Positions 34,481 to 47,120 of a stretch of DNA of 64,000 bases are shown here, piece after piece. The stretch lies in the NCBI GenBank assembly GCA_973895155.1, contig OZ316892.1, forward strand, positions 5,642,001 to 5,706,000. Direction: 5' to 3'. The position numbers and the translations under genes were made by a program. Within the stretch, counting starts at the first letter, position 1, and each line of letters opens with the position of its first letter. The notes below the pieces were generated by a model. That model ran no database searches. It saw only the letters and a program-made list of their open reading frames with translations, and was not told where the DNA came from. This DNA comes from Marsupella aquatica (taxonomy: Eukaryota > Marchantiophyta).

Positions 34481-35124
34481 TCGAGACGACTGGACCAAAC
34501 AAAACCAATGCCGCAGGAATCAAAATCTATACTGCAAGAACAGCTCGTTATTGTGGGCTTAAATGGTAAACCTCACCCTCCGTTCCTCAAAATCGGGAAA
34601 ACTAGAAAAAGGGAGTGAGAGCGAGCAACCCCAAAATGAGTCTAAACACAATCACACAAGCTAACCAGAATGTCGCTCACACGAAAGAGAACACCACTAC
34701 TGCCTCTTTTCAATCGTGCTTTGAATCACACGAGGTCAGAATCATGAGCTACGAGAGAGATCAAATTGAAAACCGCACCTTGCACCCGACGGTAACGAGA
34801 ATCGAAGCCGGTGGTGTTTGTCGATGGAGAGCGAGGGGAGACCGAAGTGTCGAAAGAGAGAGAGCGGAGCGATGTTTCCACTCTTGGCCCTGGAGTGAGC
34901 GAGGAGCCCTAGCCCCAACGGTCCAGATCCTTCCATGAACGGACCGCCAAGATCAAACTGCGGAGTCGTTTTGTCTGTCGTGGGACATGATGGGTTCCAC
35001 GTCGGCAAAAAAGCACCCGAGTACTCTGGATTCCCTTTATTTCAAAGGGGTCCTGGGGGCCCTCGTCCCGGCCCAGCCCTCCCCTTTCCCAATGGTTGGA
35101 CATTGGTTGGGACATGAGCGCAAG
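34481..35124. other. Upstream region of eL28, no further gene recognised
   Basis: Contains the presumed eL28 promoter. A 107-codon frame (34615-34938, plus) and an 88-codon frame (34742-35008, minus) overlap and lack motifs. Confidence 0.4.
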
Positions 35125-35294
35125 AACCTTAGAGTCCTAATAAGTTCCAGTTCTCAAAGTGAATCACAGCAGAATGTAAGTGAGCAAGAGAACAATTCCT
35201 TAATTAACCAACCTTAGAGTCCTAATAAGTTCCAGTTCTCAAAGTGAATCACAGCAGAATGTAAGTGAGCAAGAGAACAATTCCTTAATTAACC
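35125..35294. repeat. Perfect 85-bp tandem duplication
   Basis: The unit that begins AACCTTAGAGTCCTAATAAG at 35125 is repeated from 35210 to 35294 with no difference that I can see over 85 bp. Each unit ends TTCCTTAATTAACC. Identity points to a very recent duplication. Confidence 0.95.
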
Positions 35295-37274
35295 CTCTCC
35301 AGTGCCAGGTCCAAGGGCAAAAAAATAGGAGTCATGAGCATCTGCACTGGTCCACCATACAAAGCAGTCGGCAAATATGCAGGGTTCCGCACATGAATCC
35401 TTTTTTGGACTCCCACCGGACAACAATTGTGTTCCGCTAACACCCAAGGCCCGACTAAATGGGTCCCCGCCTTGCCATTCCTACCCTGCAAGAGTGGCCT
35501 TGACTTTGCTTGTCAACTGACCTCCGTTTAGAATGTCTGGACGAGATTCTATGTAGGGTGTTGGATCCGACGACCAAGCTGGGCATGTGCTTCCGGTACA
35601 CTGCCAGTCGACACACATTGCTTGGAAACAGCGTAGGGTTTTAGTGGGTGGGGAACCCTAGACATTGTGTTTCCTGCCTGGGCCGGTGAGTGCCAATCGG
35701 CCTCACCACTTGGTTTAAAGGCGGCAAGTATGGCAAGGTCGGTTTGGATGCTCTAAGGGCAAGGGCTGGAACCTTTTTGGCCCTTGAGGTCCTGACCTCA
35801 AACTCCCACATACAACAAAAGGGGAATCCAAGAGCAAGGGTGCACATCACACGTAGCAAGGACACAGGTACCAGGAGTTGCTTTTTCCCAAAAGTTTGGT
35901 GAGTCCAAAGGCCTCATTCTTCAAGGCCGTTTACATGCAAGTGCAACTTAGAGCCAACTTACATGTGGATGGCCTTCAAACTGTCTACCCTTTGCACTCC
36001 CTAAACTGCAGGATCTAGATTCTCAAGAGTATAGGTTTATGTTTTGACCACACACTTTTGTCAATAAATTTTAGTGACATTACAACATGTTGAAGCTCGA
36101 GCGATCTACCGTAGATCTCTCACTGTGGGTGCTAGTGTGTCTCCAGCGAGGATGGATAGTGACATCCCTACCCATTTGCAGATTTAGTTGCAACACTAGA
36201 TGTGGACCATTAGCTCCACACTTTTGCATTATATGTGAACCATTAGGCTCATCGCACTTTTGGAGCGACGGTAGGTCGTTTTACTTTTCCTCTTTCTCAG
36301 TTTTTCGGGGGGTGCATTTGCCTCTTTCTCAGTGTTTGGTATGTGTCCTTTTTGGATCTCTTTCCCTTCATTGTACTTTGTTTGCCCCTTTGGTAGAAAT
36401 ATGTAATTTTGCTTCTTTTTAATTAACAATCAATCCCATTTGAACTTTCCTAATTAACAACATATGTTTCATTCAAAATTTGGCTGACACACAGGCCAAC
36501 TGGTACCTATTGTGTCTGGTGAGGGCCAATCTCCAATGGCTGTTCCGCATATCATGGCCTGATTAGGTGTATGATGTTATCTTGGGTGGTGGCTGTCTAT
36601 GTAGGCACCTTCTATTCCATTTGACTGGGTGGTTTTTGCTCCCGTGCTTGGTACCAACAGGGCTGGTCCCCTTCCTCAAAACCAGATAAAATGAACAGCA
36701 TATGAGTTCAGTCAGTGTGTTGCCAAGATAGTCCTTCAAATAATGGAGAATGATAATGCCTTCTTGCAACATGCAGACACTATTTTTTTCATGTCTTGGG
36801 GAACCAATAGCCTGGTTGTGCTTCACTGTAGATGCACATGTGTATTGTCCTACCCTGCAGGTTGACTCTAATTAGCAACCTGCCCATACATTGTAGGTTT
36901 TTGCACTGCCCAGGGTGACCTATCATTGGTCTGTGGCCTGAGCTGCTGTAGTCACATTGATCCCCATTGGGTCAGGGACTCCCATGGCCCATCAAAAATG
37001 TGCCCGTCCACTCCCCTTGTGACTAACCACAAACCCAGTCTGACAACATCCTTTGTTTTAGTTCACTGTATGTATCTATCATGGCCAACTTGGGGGCCCA
37101 ACTGGAAAACAAATCCGAATCCTGACGGGGTAGTTTCCCCAAACAGCAGGTATCAGCATCTCACAACCTTGAAATCTTGCAACAAAAACCCAATAAGTAG
37201 TCAACTACTGTACAATCTCTTGGTTATACAGATCCAATACCCAAAATACCCCCTTCTTGATAACCAAGAGCATC
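35295..37274. other. Intergenic, no gene recognised
   Basis: Short frames only. The segment 36290-36420 on the plus strand has a T-rich, LINE-3'-end-like style but no domain. A 147-codon frame at 36926-37369 runs into the 51-bp repeats and is not credible as a gene. Confidence 0.4.
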
Positions 37275-37425
37275 ATTTTTCTTTGCTAGGGGTTGGTCAT
37301 CATAACGTGTGGACCTGCTTTTGTGCATTTTCTTTGCTTGGGGTTGGTCAACATAGTGTGTGGACCTGATTTTTTGCATTTTCTTTGCTAGGGGTTGGTC
37401 AACCTAGTGTTAGTTGGAGATGCAC
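37275..37425. repeat. 51-bp tandem repeat, three copies
   Basis: CTTTGCTAGGGGTTGGTC-type phrases start at 37281, 37332 and 37383, a 51-bp period, with GTGTGGACCTG between copies. Followed closely by a G-run. Confidence 0.9.
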
Positions 37426-37436
37426 GTAGACAATTT

Positions 37437-37451
37437 GGGGGGGGGGGGGGG
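37437..37451. repeat. G15 homopolymer
   Basis: Fifteen consecutive G residues. Such a run can form a quadruplex-type structure and is prone to length error in sequencing. Confidence 0.9.
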
Positions 37452-37858
37452 ATGCTAGTAATTACAGTCAGTGTGGGGGGACAGGGGACTAGTAAAACAC
37501 CCATACACTATAGTCTGAAGATTGAATTCCCTAAACAAATAGGAAAAAGTCCATGCATCCCTTGATAATGTATTCCTTGCAATATGATATGCTACAAAAA
37601 AATGTTTTCATGAGCAAGGATGAAATGGCATATAATTATCAAGGTGGCATCCCTTTACTTCTGTATTATTTGACATGACAGTAGCAACTTTTCAGAGCGA
37701 CGATATAATGAGTCACCAACTTCTCAGAACAACGATGGCGGAAATATATAGCACACACTCATGGTTTACAGAGTGGTAAAAGGAAATCGACTCTTACAAG
37801 CACACCGGATCTGTGAGCTAGAATTGAACAGCGCTTCAGGAGAGCGTTGCAATTTGGA

Positions 37859-40800
37859 ATGGGGTCTTCATCCGAGATCCCGCAGCTGGCATTGCTGGGC
37901 TGTGGCATTTTCGCTCGAGATGCCTACATCCCCATCCTCAGAGACCTCAAAGACCACCTATCACTCCGATTCATTTGGAGCAGATCTGAGGTTGGATCCC
38001 CTGTTGTCTCATGGCAACTCGATCCCATGTTGCCCCTTCGACTCAATTTTGCTCAGACGATTTGGGAATCCGGCAATTGGAAATTATTGATTCTGAGTTG
38101 TCAGTGTGATATGCCCTTCCTTCTTTCTCAACATTAGTTGAATGTTGCTTTTGATGCACTTGTCCGAGTCAACTGGTCATCCCTTTACTTGAGAACATTG
38201 AGTTGATCCTAGGATCATGTCCAATTGGGTTCCTGTGAAGGCGCCAGAGTTGCCATTCTGTTCTTTACTATTTTCGTAGTTTCTGTGAACTTAGTTTGCA
38301 AGAGGTCAGGGCGTTGCAAATTTTAAGTGAGAAAGGGGCAGCACTCGGTCTGGTGTCAGATCTGCAACAGCATTGCCATTTACTGAGTGTACTATAAGCT
38401 AATACTTACCTTCTAGTTCGAGAGGTGAAACGATGAGGTTGACAATGTTACGGATCTCAGGCCCACTTTGCTCTGCTCCTCAACGTTCTTGGATAATCTG
38501 ATTTCAGGGCAAAGCTTGAGTACCTTATAGTAATAGATTCCTAGGATGGAGATTTTAACCAGGATTGACATTGCAGGTGGGCCAAAATATTGAGTTACCC
38601 GTTTTATTTTCCTTGACGAGGTTCATAATGAGTTCATCAACAGGTTGACGTTTTATAAAATCGTAAATATGACGGTGTCTTCTCGCACTGTGTTGCAACA
38701 GTTGTTTTAGGCCGGTAGGAATGTCTGGATTCGTGCAATATATGTTTGGAAAGACTTACGCTCACTTTTTGGTGAGGCTACATATTCCAGTGTACTTTCA
38801 ACTACTATGTGGTAAAATCTCTACCGATTCACGGAGACTGCCAAGCAAAGTGGTGCCCTGTTTTTTCGAAGCACTAGTAAATTTATAATTCAGTGGCTAT
38901 TGCTGTGGACTTTGACTGGTATGTGGGTACGCCAGGTCTCAGCAATTCGACTATTGGCCAAAGTGCACGAGTTTTCGCCAGAAGCCGAGGCAGAATGGGG
39001 GGAAGATGGCATGGAACGGATACTGTCCTCCCCTCAAGTTCATTGTTGTGCTATTGTGCTACCTATTCTCTCGCAGGTTTCTGCCTGCCATTTCTTGATG
39101 GTAAAGTTGATTCATGTTGTGGGTTGGATATGATGATACAATTTTATCTAAGCAGTCATGCAAGCCACACCTCTCCGAGTGAAAAGTACCATTACTTGTC
39201 CAGTTGGAGGATTGCCTTTGTACCGAGATTTTAACGGCTGAAAGAAGTGAATATTGTTGATTCTACATTAATTGCTTTGTTGGTCGTCTTGGTAGCCCAA
39301 GATTGTTTTGAAGGTACTGCGGTCTGGCAAGCATGTACTTCAAGGTCAGTTCATTCTCTCTGGACGCTGATATTTTGGCAAGCTTGGTTCTAAGATAAAG
39401 TGCACCATGTAACGAGACTAGTCAGTGTTATCCATCATTTCTAAACCCACATACGAAAATTGAATCTGAAGTAAAACCCAGGCAGTGTCCAAGATGCTCA
39501 AGATGCCGTTCCCGCCTGTCAGAATTTGTGCTCAGAGTTGGCTTATGGTTCCTTATGTGTAATACGCCGCTTACTTATGTATGTCATGCAGAGAAACCTA
39601 TTGCTGGAAGTAAGTGGCCCTGATTGTTCATGGACGTGGAAGAAAGGGCACGATTGGTTTTATTTTGGGCTAGGAGATTGCTGTACACTGGAACAGATAA
39701 GTTGGCACGCAAATTATTTGTGGTATCGTGTGCAGTCATATTTGTATCAGCTCCTGTCGAGGCTCTCGCTACACGTTTACGAGATCAATTTGCCAGAATG
39801 AGCTGCTGCTCGTGAATTTCTTCTTGTCCAGGGCATGATGTTGTGGAAAGCCTAATGACAAAGATACTGATGGTGGCAACTTGTCAGTCATGCTGTGCGC
39901 ATCTCACATGTTTCGTTTTGTGTACTTGCCTGCTTTCTTTGGACAGTATCCGATGTGATTTAAAACACTCATACTTGTTTTTCGTCTGTCACTTGTACAG
40001 CCATGGCAGAGGGAATTGAATCTCTTCGAACTCTTGCCACTGAACTCAATGTGCAAAAAATTCATCCTCCAATTTGGGCTGTAGCTGAGAACTTTCGTTT
40101 TGAACCAGCTTTTGTTGAGGTTTCCTTACGTCCTGGCCTTTTGCTTGAAATCAGTCTACCTTCAACTGTTCCATCGAGTTTGGGAGGTTTTGCATTCTAA
40201 GTTTTCTCGGTTCTCAACAACTTTCTGACATTCTGTCCTTCTCAACCAGGCACAAGAGATGATCAAAGAGTTGGGCACGATGGTCTTTGTTCAGGTGAAC
40301 ATTGAAGTGCCGATGAACTCTACTAACAAATACTTTCATAACGAATGGCGTCGTGATCCTACTTTGAAGGTGAGCTATTCTGAACTTAAAATCCTGGTGA
40401 TCAAATGAAACAGACACGTGGGTCATTAGCAAGACTGAGCCTCGACATTCTTTGTAATGGTACATTCTATAGTTTGACCACAAAGCACCAACGTGACGCT
40501 TGTTTCTCTTCCGTTCTTATGAGCATGTTTTGATTTGGTCAAAAGCACTACATCCTTCTCGAAAGACTACAGTCGTGGATAGCAGTGCCCTTGAAAGTAT
40601 TATCGATATATTGTTTCTTGGAGGATTGCGTTTGTACTGTTTTCAGGTTCATACTTTATGGTCCATTTACGGGGCATAAGATAAGGAACTGACTGGTTTG
40701 TTTCCCGTAGGCTAAGGCTTGTAGGTGCGCTTCTTCCATGAGTAAAAGTACGATGCTAACATATTCTTTCTGTTAACGAAGGGTGGTTTCATCACTGACT

Positions 40801-42687
40801 GTGGCGTCCACTATGTTGCTGCTCTCCGAACCATGGTATAGACCTTTCAAAGCTATAATCTAGTTCCTGAAAGAGCAATGAAAATGATCTCCGAAGTGAA
40901 GGACCTATTTCTTAGTACTTGGAAATAGCATACGCTGCTGGTTCAAGGGCACATTTACTTGTCTTTGTTGTTGAATCTCGATTACTGTATTGTCTTATTC
41001 TATAGATCTTAGACTCACTTTTCGTCTCTGGTCAATCTCGATTCGTCTTGTGTCCTTTTCTGCAAATCTGGAAAAATTCAATCAAAGTCTAGATCTGTAG
41101 AACAAGATAGCAGTCGTTGAGATTGACCAGCGAGAAAAATATTACTGGCTAGTATTCTACTGCCTGCGTTTCTCTTCATTCTACAAACTAGGGCAGACTA
41201 GTATCTATCAATTTTCTCAATCGTCAGCTTGATGACAAAGTTGATGGTTGTAGCTGGGGGTTTGCAATATTGCCTCGGTCACGGCTTTTGCAACTCACAG
41301 GGACCAGAGTGTGCCTCCACCTGACACACTGACCACTCTTTTGTAAGTGCTAGCGTAGTATTTGGTACTTCTCCCTTATGAGGATTTACATAATGGAAAT
41401 AAAGTAAGCTAGTAGAGATTTCTTCAAGCTCGCCATGCAGTCTTCCTTTGCAAGGTCCTCAGAAATCTACAATAGCAACTGTAAATGCTAGGAACGATGA
41501 GGTGTCTTGGAAGCCTTGTGGCAAAGATCCTTGACGAAGCTTGGGAAGTACCATTCTCTCATGTTCTGGAGTTGTCTTTGCAGAACACTGGACAATGGGT
41601 GTTCAGGGACTATGATGATATCTTTTTCATCTCCTAATAACAAGGTCGGTTAAAGAGCTTTGTATGATTTCTTCAATCCTCAAGATGGAGAAGATCAGTT
41701 GCGCTTGTTTCTATTCCATTAACGTTCTGATACGTACCATTTGAGCCAAACTTGTTCCTGCAGTGCAATGAGAAGGAAACAATCTAATTTCTTGATTCTG
41801 CCGGTACTTCGTGTATGAATGCTTTGGAGCGGACCCTACAGTCCACATGGCGAGTAGTATGCTCCAAAGGTACAGTTGAAGTAGAGCGAGGATTTCATGA
41901 CAACAAACTTGGCTACACTGTAAGTTCCCAAAACACCCCATTGCTGTCTTGTGCTGCTTCTGCCCTTGGCGCTCTTTTATATGAGGAGACATCTATTGGT
42001 TTTATTGCATAACCAGTTTCTTCTGTGGGCTCGTTTATGCAAATAAGAAAATAAATGCTTAACAGAAGGCGAAACGAAATGTTTCTGGTACACTACATAG
42101 CAATGCATTTGGAGGGTGTAACCGGTGACTTTCTTAACCAGTGAGGATCTCAGTTATCCTTAGTGATTCATACACGCTTGTTGTTAATGAATTTTGTTCT
42201 TGACCAGGTGAAGTTAATTCCTTTTGGGGGCAAGAGCAGTTTGAAATTTATCCCTGTGCAAGGATTGCAGGAGGAAATGAAAGCTTTTGCAACAGATATA
42301 CTAAACAGACGCATCCAGGTACACTGATAGTACCAACTCTCTTCGAAGCATCATTGAATCTGAGGAGGATGACATCACCCAATAATTTCTTTAGGGCTAG
42401 CAACACGTCGTTTCTTAAATCTCAGTTCCTGGTGACTCTTCAAAGTCCCCTTAGTCATTACTTGTTGGGGCGCATGCATCTAGGATGTCAATTGTGGTTG
42501 GCAGGTTCTAACAGTGGCCTCGGAAGTTGTGATACAGGCTGGACATACGCCTGATTTTCGGAGTTCGCCATTGGAAGCATTGCAGGACTTGGCAATAATT
42601 GAGACTGCTCTGTTGTCAGGAGGGCATAAGGATGCTCCAGTTGCTGTCCGACCTCCCACTATAAGCGATTCACTATGGACATCGTAG
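37859..42687 (+). CDS. Gfo/Idh/MocA-type NAD(P)-dependent oxidoreductase, 12 exons
   Basis: Twelve exons with GT-AG borders join into one 382-residue frame: 37859-37990, 38936-39076, 39302-39344, 39592-39609, 40001-40119, 40250-40369, 40782-40835, 41254-41342, 41584-41644, 41842-41919, 42208-42318, 42505-42687. The sum (1149 nt) is a multiple of three and every junction keeps phase. The N-terminus has a Rossmann nucleotide-binding loop (LLGCGIFAR, residues 13-20), followed by GKHVLQEKP (EKP at 106-108, the family's catalytic-Lys motif), PIWAVAENFRFEP, and DCGVH at 197-201, the C-terminal-domain signature with its His. The order fits the plant relatives of yeast YMR315W-type oxidoreductases, about 370 residues. 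Exon 4 is an 18-nt microexon. The substrate is unknown; a soluble cytosolic enzyme is likely since no targeting peptide is seen. Confidence 0.95.
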
Positions 42688-44333
42688 GAGCAACATGAGA
42701 TGTGATTTTCAACTTGGTGAGATGAGATCGAGATCCGGTAATTCCCGTAAGCCAATTCAGGTGTGAGTCCTAGTAATCCTATTCAGTGTAATCGAGAGTG
42801 TGAGGGAAGTCAGCATTTATTCTTTTTGGTAAAGACATGAGTGACACATTCAAACACTGACAGCACCAGGTCCTGATGAGCTTGATGACATCATTGATCG
42901 TGTCAGAATTATCTGGCTCGAGCCTTCTACACCGCTAGGATATAGACTAAGTAGTCCTCTAGGGTAGTGTAAGATACCCGACGAACATGCCTTAGTGAGG
43001 GAAGCAGTGGTGAACCAGGGGATGTGCGGATTCGACCCCTTTTTTCATGTCATCTTGGGTGTGAATTTCATGTCATCTTGGGTTTGGCTTTCACAGACAT
43101 CATTTGTTTTATTTTCTTGGCAGGCATGCCGGGCGAAATTCGAAGATTCAGTTGACCTGACTGGCAACATCTATACTTGGCAGGTTCTAACTACATGTTC
43201 TGAGGGCTCACGAACTTCCACGATAAGTAGTTGGACCAACAATATTCTCAACCTGCAAAATTTAGCTACAATTGCAAAAGCTTTTACCTTCTTCATTTTT
43301 ACTGGTAGTCCGCCAAGTCCAATCCACCAAGGCAAGGCTCTAACCATGGAGGATTCAGATTCCTCTGGCTATTTCTGTAGAAGCTTCAAGCTACTTGATT
43401 AAGTGAATAAAGGCTATTCCCGCTTCAGTGACATTTCCGTTAAAAAGATTTTGCCCTTCTCAATAATACTGGTAATTGGACAGGATCCTGGATATGGCAA
43501 TGAATCCTCAGCTTGTTTGGGTTGTGACGACCCTGCCTATTTTACAGCACGAAATCTATCTGCAAATAATTTCCTCCCCACTTTGAAGGCGAAGGCTCCC
43601 TTGTTCTTTAAAGAGTGGCACATCATTTAAGGATTCCAAGGAAAGAAAACCAATAATGAACAAGCTCAGGATTCTTCAAGCAGCTGCTAACCGGATAACT
43701 CCACAACTTGGTCGGGTTCTTCCAATGATGTCAGTTTGAAATCAAAACTTGGCGTGGGGCTATTCCGTAGAATGTCTACCTTAGAATTCATTGAAAACAA
43801 TTCTGAAAGGATCCTCAAGATCGTGATCTGCCAATATAAACCCCAAAAATAGCAAACATGACAAATGGATGACAGCATTCTTTCGTTTGCAAACGATTCA
43901 AAGTCCCTTCAAGTACCAACAATACTGTTGACAAAATCTACAATATAGGCATAGAAGCTGGAGACATCCGACCTTTACTTCACTACTCTTGGTTACTTCA
44001 TTTCTTTACACATCCGAAAAGCTCAAAATATGGAAGTGCCTGCAACGCATCAGAATTAGAGACATCGTTGGAAAACCCTAACGTGCCCTTCACTTTTGGA
44101 GAAATCTTCGGCCCAAATTTACACAGGTCGATCCCTCATCGGGAATTTGTTGAAGAGTGATGATACAAACATGCTAATGTTGCCCTAAATTTCCGCAGCA
44201 GACAAGATACTTACAACTGACCATCTTGCGTGCAGGGAGCCCTAAAATCTGTGAAACTGGCCATCCGACTACTGATACACCAGAATTTCAAATATATGGA
44301 GTCAAGTCATGCTGTTCGCAAATCGCCCGTCCT
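42688..44333. other. Intergenic between the oxidoreductase and EMC7 3' ends
   Basis: Two convergent genes end here. Frames at 42995-43402 (135 codons) and 43403-43630 (plus) show no domain. An AAACCCTAA telo-box-like sequence lies at 44073-44081 but is not next to a start codon that I recognise. Confidence 0.45.
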
Positions 44334-45008
44334 TCAGCTTCTCCCTCCTTGCAAAAGATTCGAGAAAGACGGGGCTGGTTGATTCCGCATCTCTTCTTGT
44401 ACCCTCTTCATCTCCTCAGGATCAATGCTATCCATCAGCTTAGGCAGAAGGAACACGGCCACGACCATGAAGCCAACCATCAACCCCATGGGGCTCTTCA
44501 ACAGAGACATAGCCGAGAAAGGTTCCCGTTGCTCATAATACAACTCCTCCCTGATGGGCTCGAGCACCAACGAATCAGCATAATACCTCCTCGTCTCCAC
44601 TGCTAATGCCCTAACCTGACCGTGAAGCCTCGCACTCACATCCACCCGCACGGGAGAGAAGTAGTACCCCAACGCCGAAACCTCAAGCAGATGGGTGCCG
44701 GCCGTCACATCCTGGAAGGCGAAGTACCCATCTGGCCGAACGTATGTGACTCGCTGCCCACCATTCCAAATCACCCGGATGTTTGCCGTCTTGCTTGGGA
44801 ACACTCGCGCACCCAGGCCTTCCACCTTGATGCGGCCCTCCACCACATAGCCTTCAGAAGCAGCTCCAGCTCCAGCTCCTGCTGCTGCCGAGGCCGAGCT
44901 TTTGGGAGGAATGACAGTCAAAGCGGCTTCAGCGAAAGTGAGAAAGGCGACGAAGACGAAGAGCAGGGCGAGAATTTGAGAGATGGGGAGCTTCATCATC
45001 GCCATCAC
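44334..45008 (-). CDS. EMC7: ER membrane protein complex subunit 7 (EMC7)
   Basis: One uninterrupted frame of 224 codons. Residues 1-28 form a signal peptide (hydrophobic LALLFVFVAFLTF, cleavage near AEA). A low-complexity Ala/Gly stretch (39-50) precedes a beta-sandwich domain at about 55-150 (YVVEGRIKVEG, VRPDGYFAFQDVTAGTHLLE, YYFSPVRVDVSAR), which is the EMC7/DUF2012 carbohydrate-binding-like fold. A transmembrane segment follows at about 172-190 (PMGLMVGFMVVAVFLLPKLM), then a cytosolic tail with DPEEMKRVQEEM. EMC7 is a lumenal-domain subunit of the insertase that places tail-anchored and multi-pass proteins in the ER. Length and order match the family (about 200-240). The first Met was used; Met at codons 2, 4 or 5 would also serve. 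The lack of introns is noted but the frame is intact. Confidence 0.95.
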   Translation of the reverse strand: MMAMMKLPISQILALLFVFVAFLTFAEAALTVIPPKSSASAAAGAGAGAASEGYVVEGRIKVEGLGARVFPSKTANIRVIWNGGQRVTYVRPDGYFAFQDVTAGTHLLEVSALGYYFSPVRVDVSARLHGQVRALAVETRRYYADSLVLEPIREELYYEQREPFSAMSLLKSPMGLMVGFMVVAVFLLPKLMDSIDPEEMKRVQEEMRNQPAPSFSNLLQGGRS

Positions 45009-45165
45009 TCCTCCGAATTCTCACACAATCGGGTCTGTCTGCGTTCACGCTGATTGTCTCGTTGAAGTAATGAATGAACGACTCAACTATGCGTTCGTGC
45101 TTTACTTTCGATATTTCCACACTTCTGGTCCAGATGAGGGTCTTCTAGCTTTCCTGTATGACTGA

Positions 45166-46222
45166 TGTGTCAATTCCTATTTAGGGTGGGTTTCTACTAC
45201 TTCTTATCAGGGGGGCTTTACAAGAGGGTGGGGATGGATGTGTCAACTCCTATTTAGGGTGGGTGGCCACCTCTTCTAAAGGGGCATTACAAGACCCTGC
45301 GGGTTTGGTGTCTCTCATGTAATATATTGTCGTCTCAGAGTATAGAGCAAATGCGGAACTTGAGAGTACATTCAATCATATGCTACACCAACGAGATATC
45401 ACCGATTGAGAAACGTTTGAAAAAATCCATAACGAATGTATAGGAGTACATGTGAAACATGAGGTAGAAAATTCTCTCACTCAAAACTATACCCCACAAG
45501 AGGCACTAAGATCATGTGTGGACCTAAATGAAGTGTATCTTATCCTAATTGAATCAAGGGTTAAATAACCCTAGTAAGGTCAAACTAACCAGAGAAGAAA
45601 CTCAAGTCAATTTCTAACATCTTCATCCAAGCGGGTGGCCACTTCTTCTAAGCGAAGCTTTAGAACAGGTGGGGGCCAATGTGTCAACTCCGATTAGGGT
45701 GGCCACCCACCTCTTCTAAGGAAGCTTCACAAGACAGTGGGCGTTTACTGTCTCCCATCCAAAGCAAAGCTGATGTCAGTTTCATACACTAAAGTTAAAA
45801 TATGTGGGCCAAAATGTGAGATCTGGAGATAATAAATGCAATACCCTGAATAGAAAGGGGTGATTGCTCCATTCGTTTAGACCACCTCAAGAGGGAGTCT
45901 AAGCGGGGGTCTAAGTTTTTGACAAAAAACCAGGCCAAAAAGGGACCACAAGGGGCCCACTTACAGATGACTAGGATTGGTAATGGTTTTGCTTGATTGT
46001 GCCCCCAAGTTCATATAAAGTGAAGTGTGGCTTGTTCCTGCATTTGAATGGCTAGGATTGCATCTCACACAGAAAAAAAAGGAACTGCTGCCCCAGTTCT
46101 TATAAAGCCCCCCTAAAGATACTAGCCTTAATGCCCAGTTTTGCTCATAAAAAGAAACAATATGTAATGAATAATGTGGTGTCAACTCTGATTTAGGGTG
46201 GGTGGCCACTTCTTCTAAAGAT
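45166..46222. repeat. Dispersed 55-bp motif, five partial or full copies in 1.1 kb
   Basis: The motif TGTCAACTC(C/T)(G/T)ATTTAGGGTGG with GTGGCCAC(C/T)TCTTCTAA occurs near 45166, 45240, 45630 (second half only), 45682 and 46181. A second phrase, AAAGATACTAGCCT followed by CCCAGTTTTGCTCATAA, occurs near 46115 and 46217. Between copies, 45300-45620 has the look of an LTR-like segment, but no pair was found. Confidence 0.7.
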
Positions 46223-47120
46223 ACTAGCCTGAATCCCAGTTTTGCTCATAAGATGAAACAATTTTTAATTACTTTGACACAGAAGATTCCAATTGAGAAT
46301 ACTGCCACAATTTTTATTGTGTTTACAAATGTATATCACCGTATATGGATAACTAGCTTACCCACCTAACCAAAGTAACCATATACAAAGATTATGACAT
46401 AGTTATATTATAGATCATATAAACAAGTGACAGTATTGTTAATTGAAGCAACTTTAGTGGCATTGTAGTTGAAAGCTTTAAATAGAAAAGTTGAATACAA
46501 TTATGCTCTATTCCAGTGTGACCCCACTTGTGCTGCAGGAGTCCAGGTCTAGAGGTTTCAGTCTAGAATGCCCAGTTTTTCTCATAAACAGATGTTTAGT
46601 ATGATCATGCTCGTTTCCAGTTGACCCCGGCATCTACCACCTATGCCCTATGGTCACTGTCTGAGGCTTCACTCTAGACCATAGGCCTTTATTCTAGTTT
46701 TTTATTGTGCTTTACTCAATGATACACCTGGCCTAACAAAATTGAAGTGAACTTCTAGAGGTGGTTTGAGATTCTAAACAAAACATGCACTAGCCACCAA
46801 TATACTTGGACCTACTCCTTGTCATGTAGGATCAGTAGACACCATACTTGAATGGCCCTCAAGTTCTTGTAAAACCAATATATTGCTACCGTTCCCTCTA
46901 ATATATGATCCAGACTTAATCTCTTAGAGAATGAAAATAAGACAGTTGACCCTGTACATCTTGTAAGGCCACCCTTACTACATTGCCACCCTTTTTTGTC
47001 CAATTCTTTGTCCAAAGACATACTTTCTTAGTTATTCTTTTTAGTAGCATTGCTATTTTGCTGTTTTCCACTTCTGGTTAACCGCAAATGTTTACTCTAG
47101 TTAACTTGAAACTATCCAAA
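46223..47120. other. Intergenic, AT-rich, no gene recognised
   Basis: Short frames only; no motif on either strand. Confidence 0.5.
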
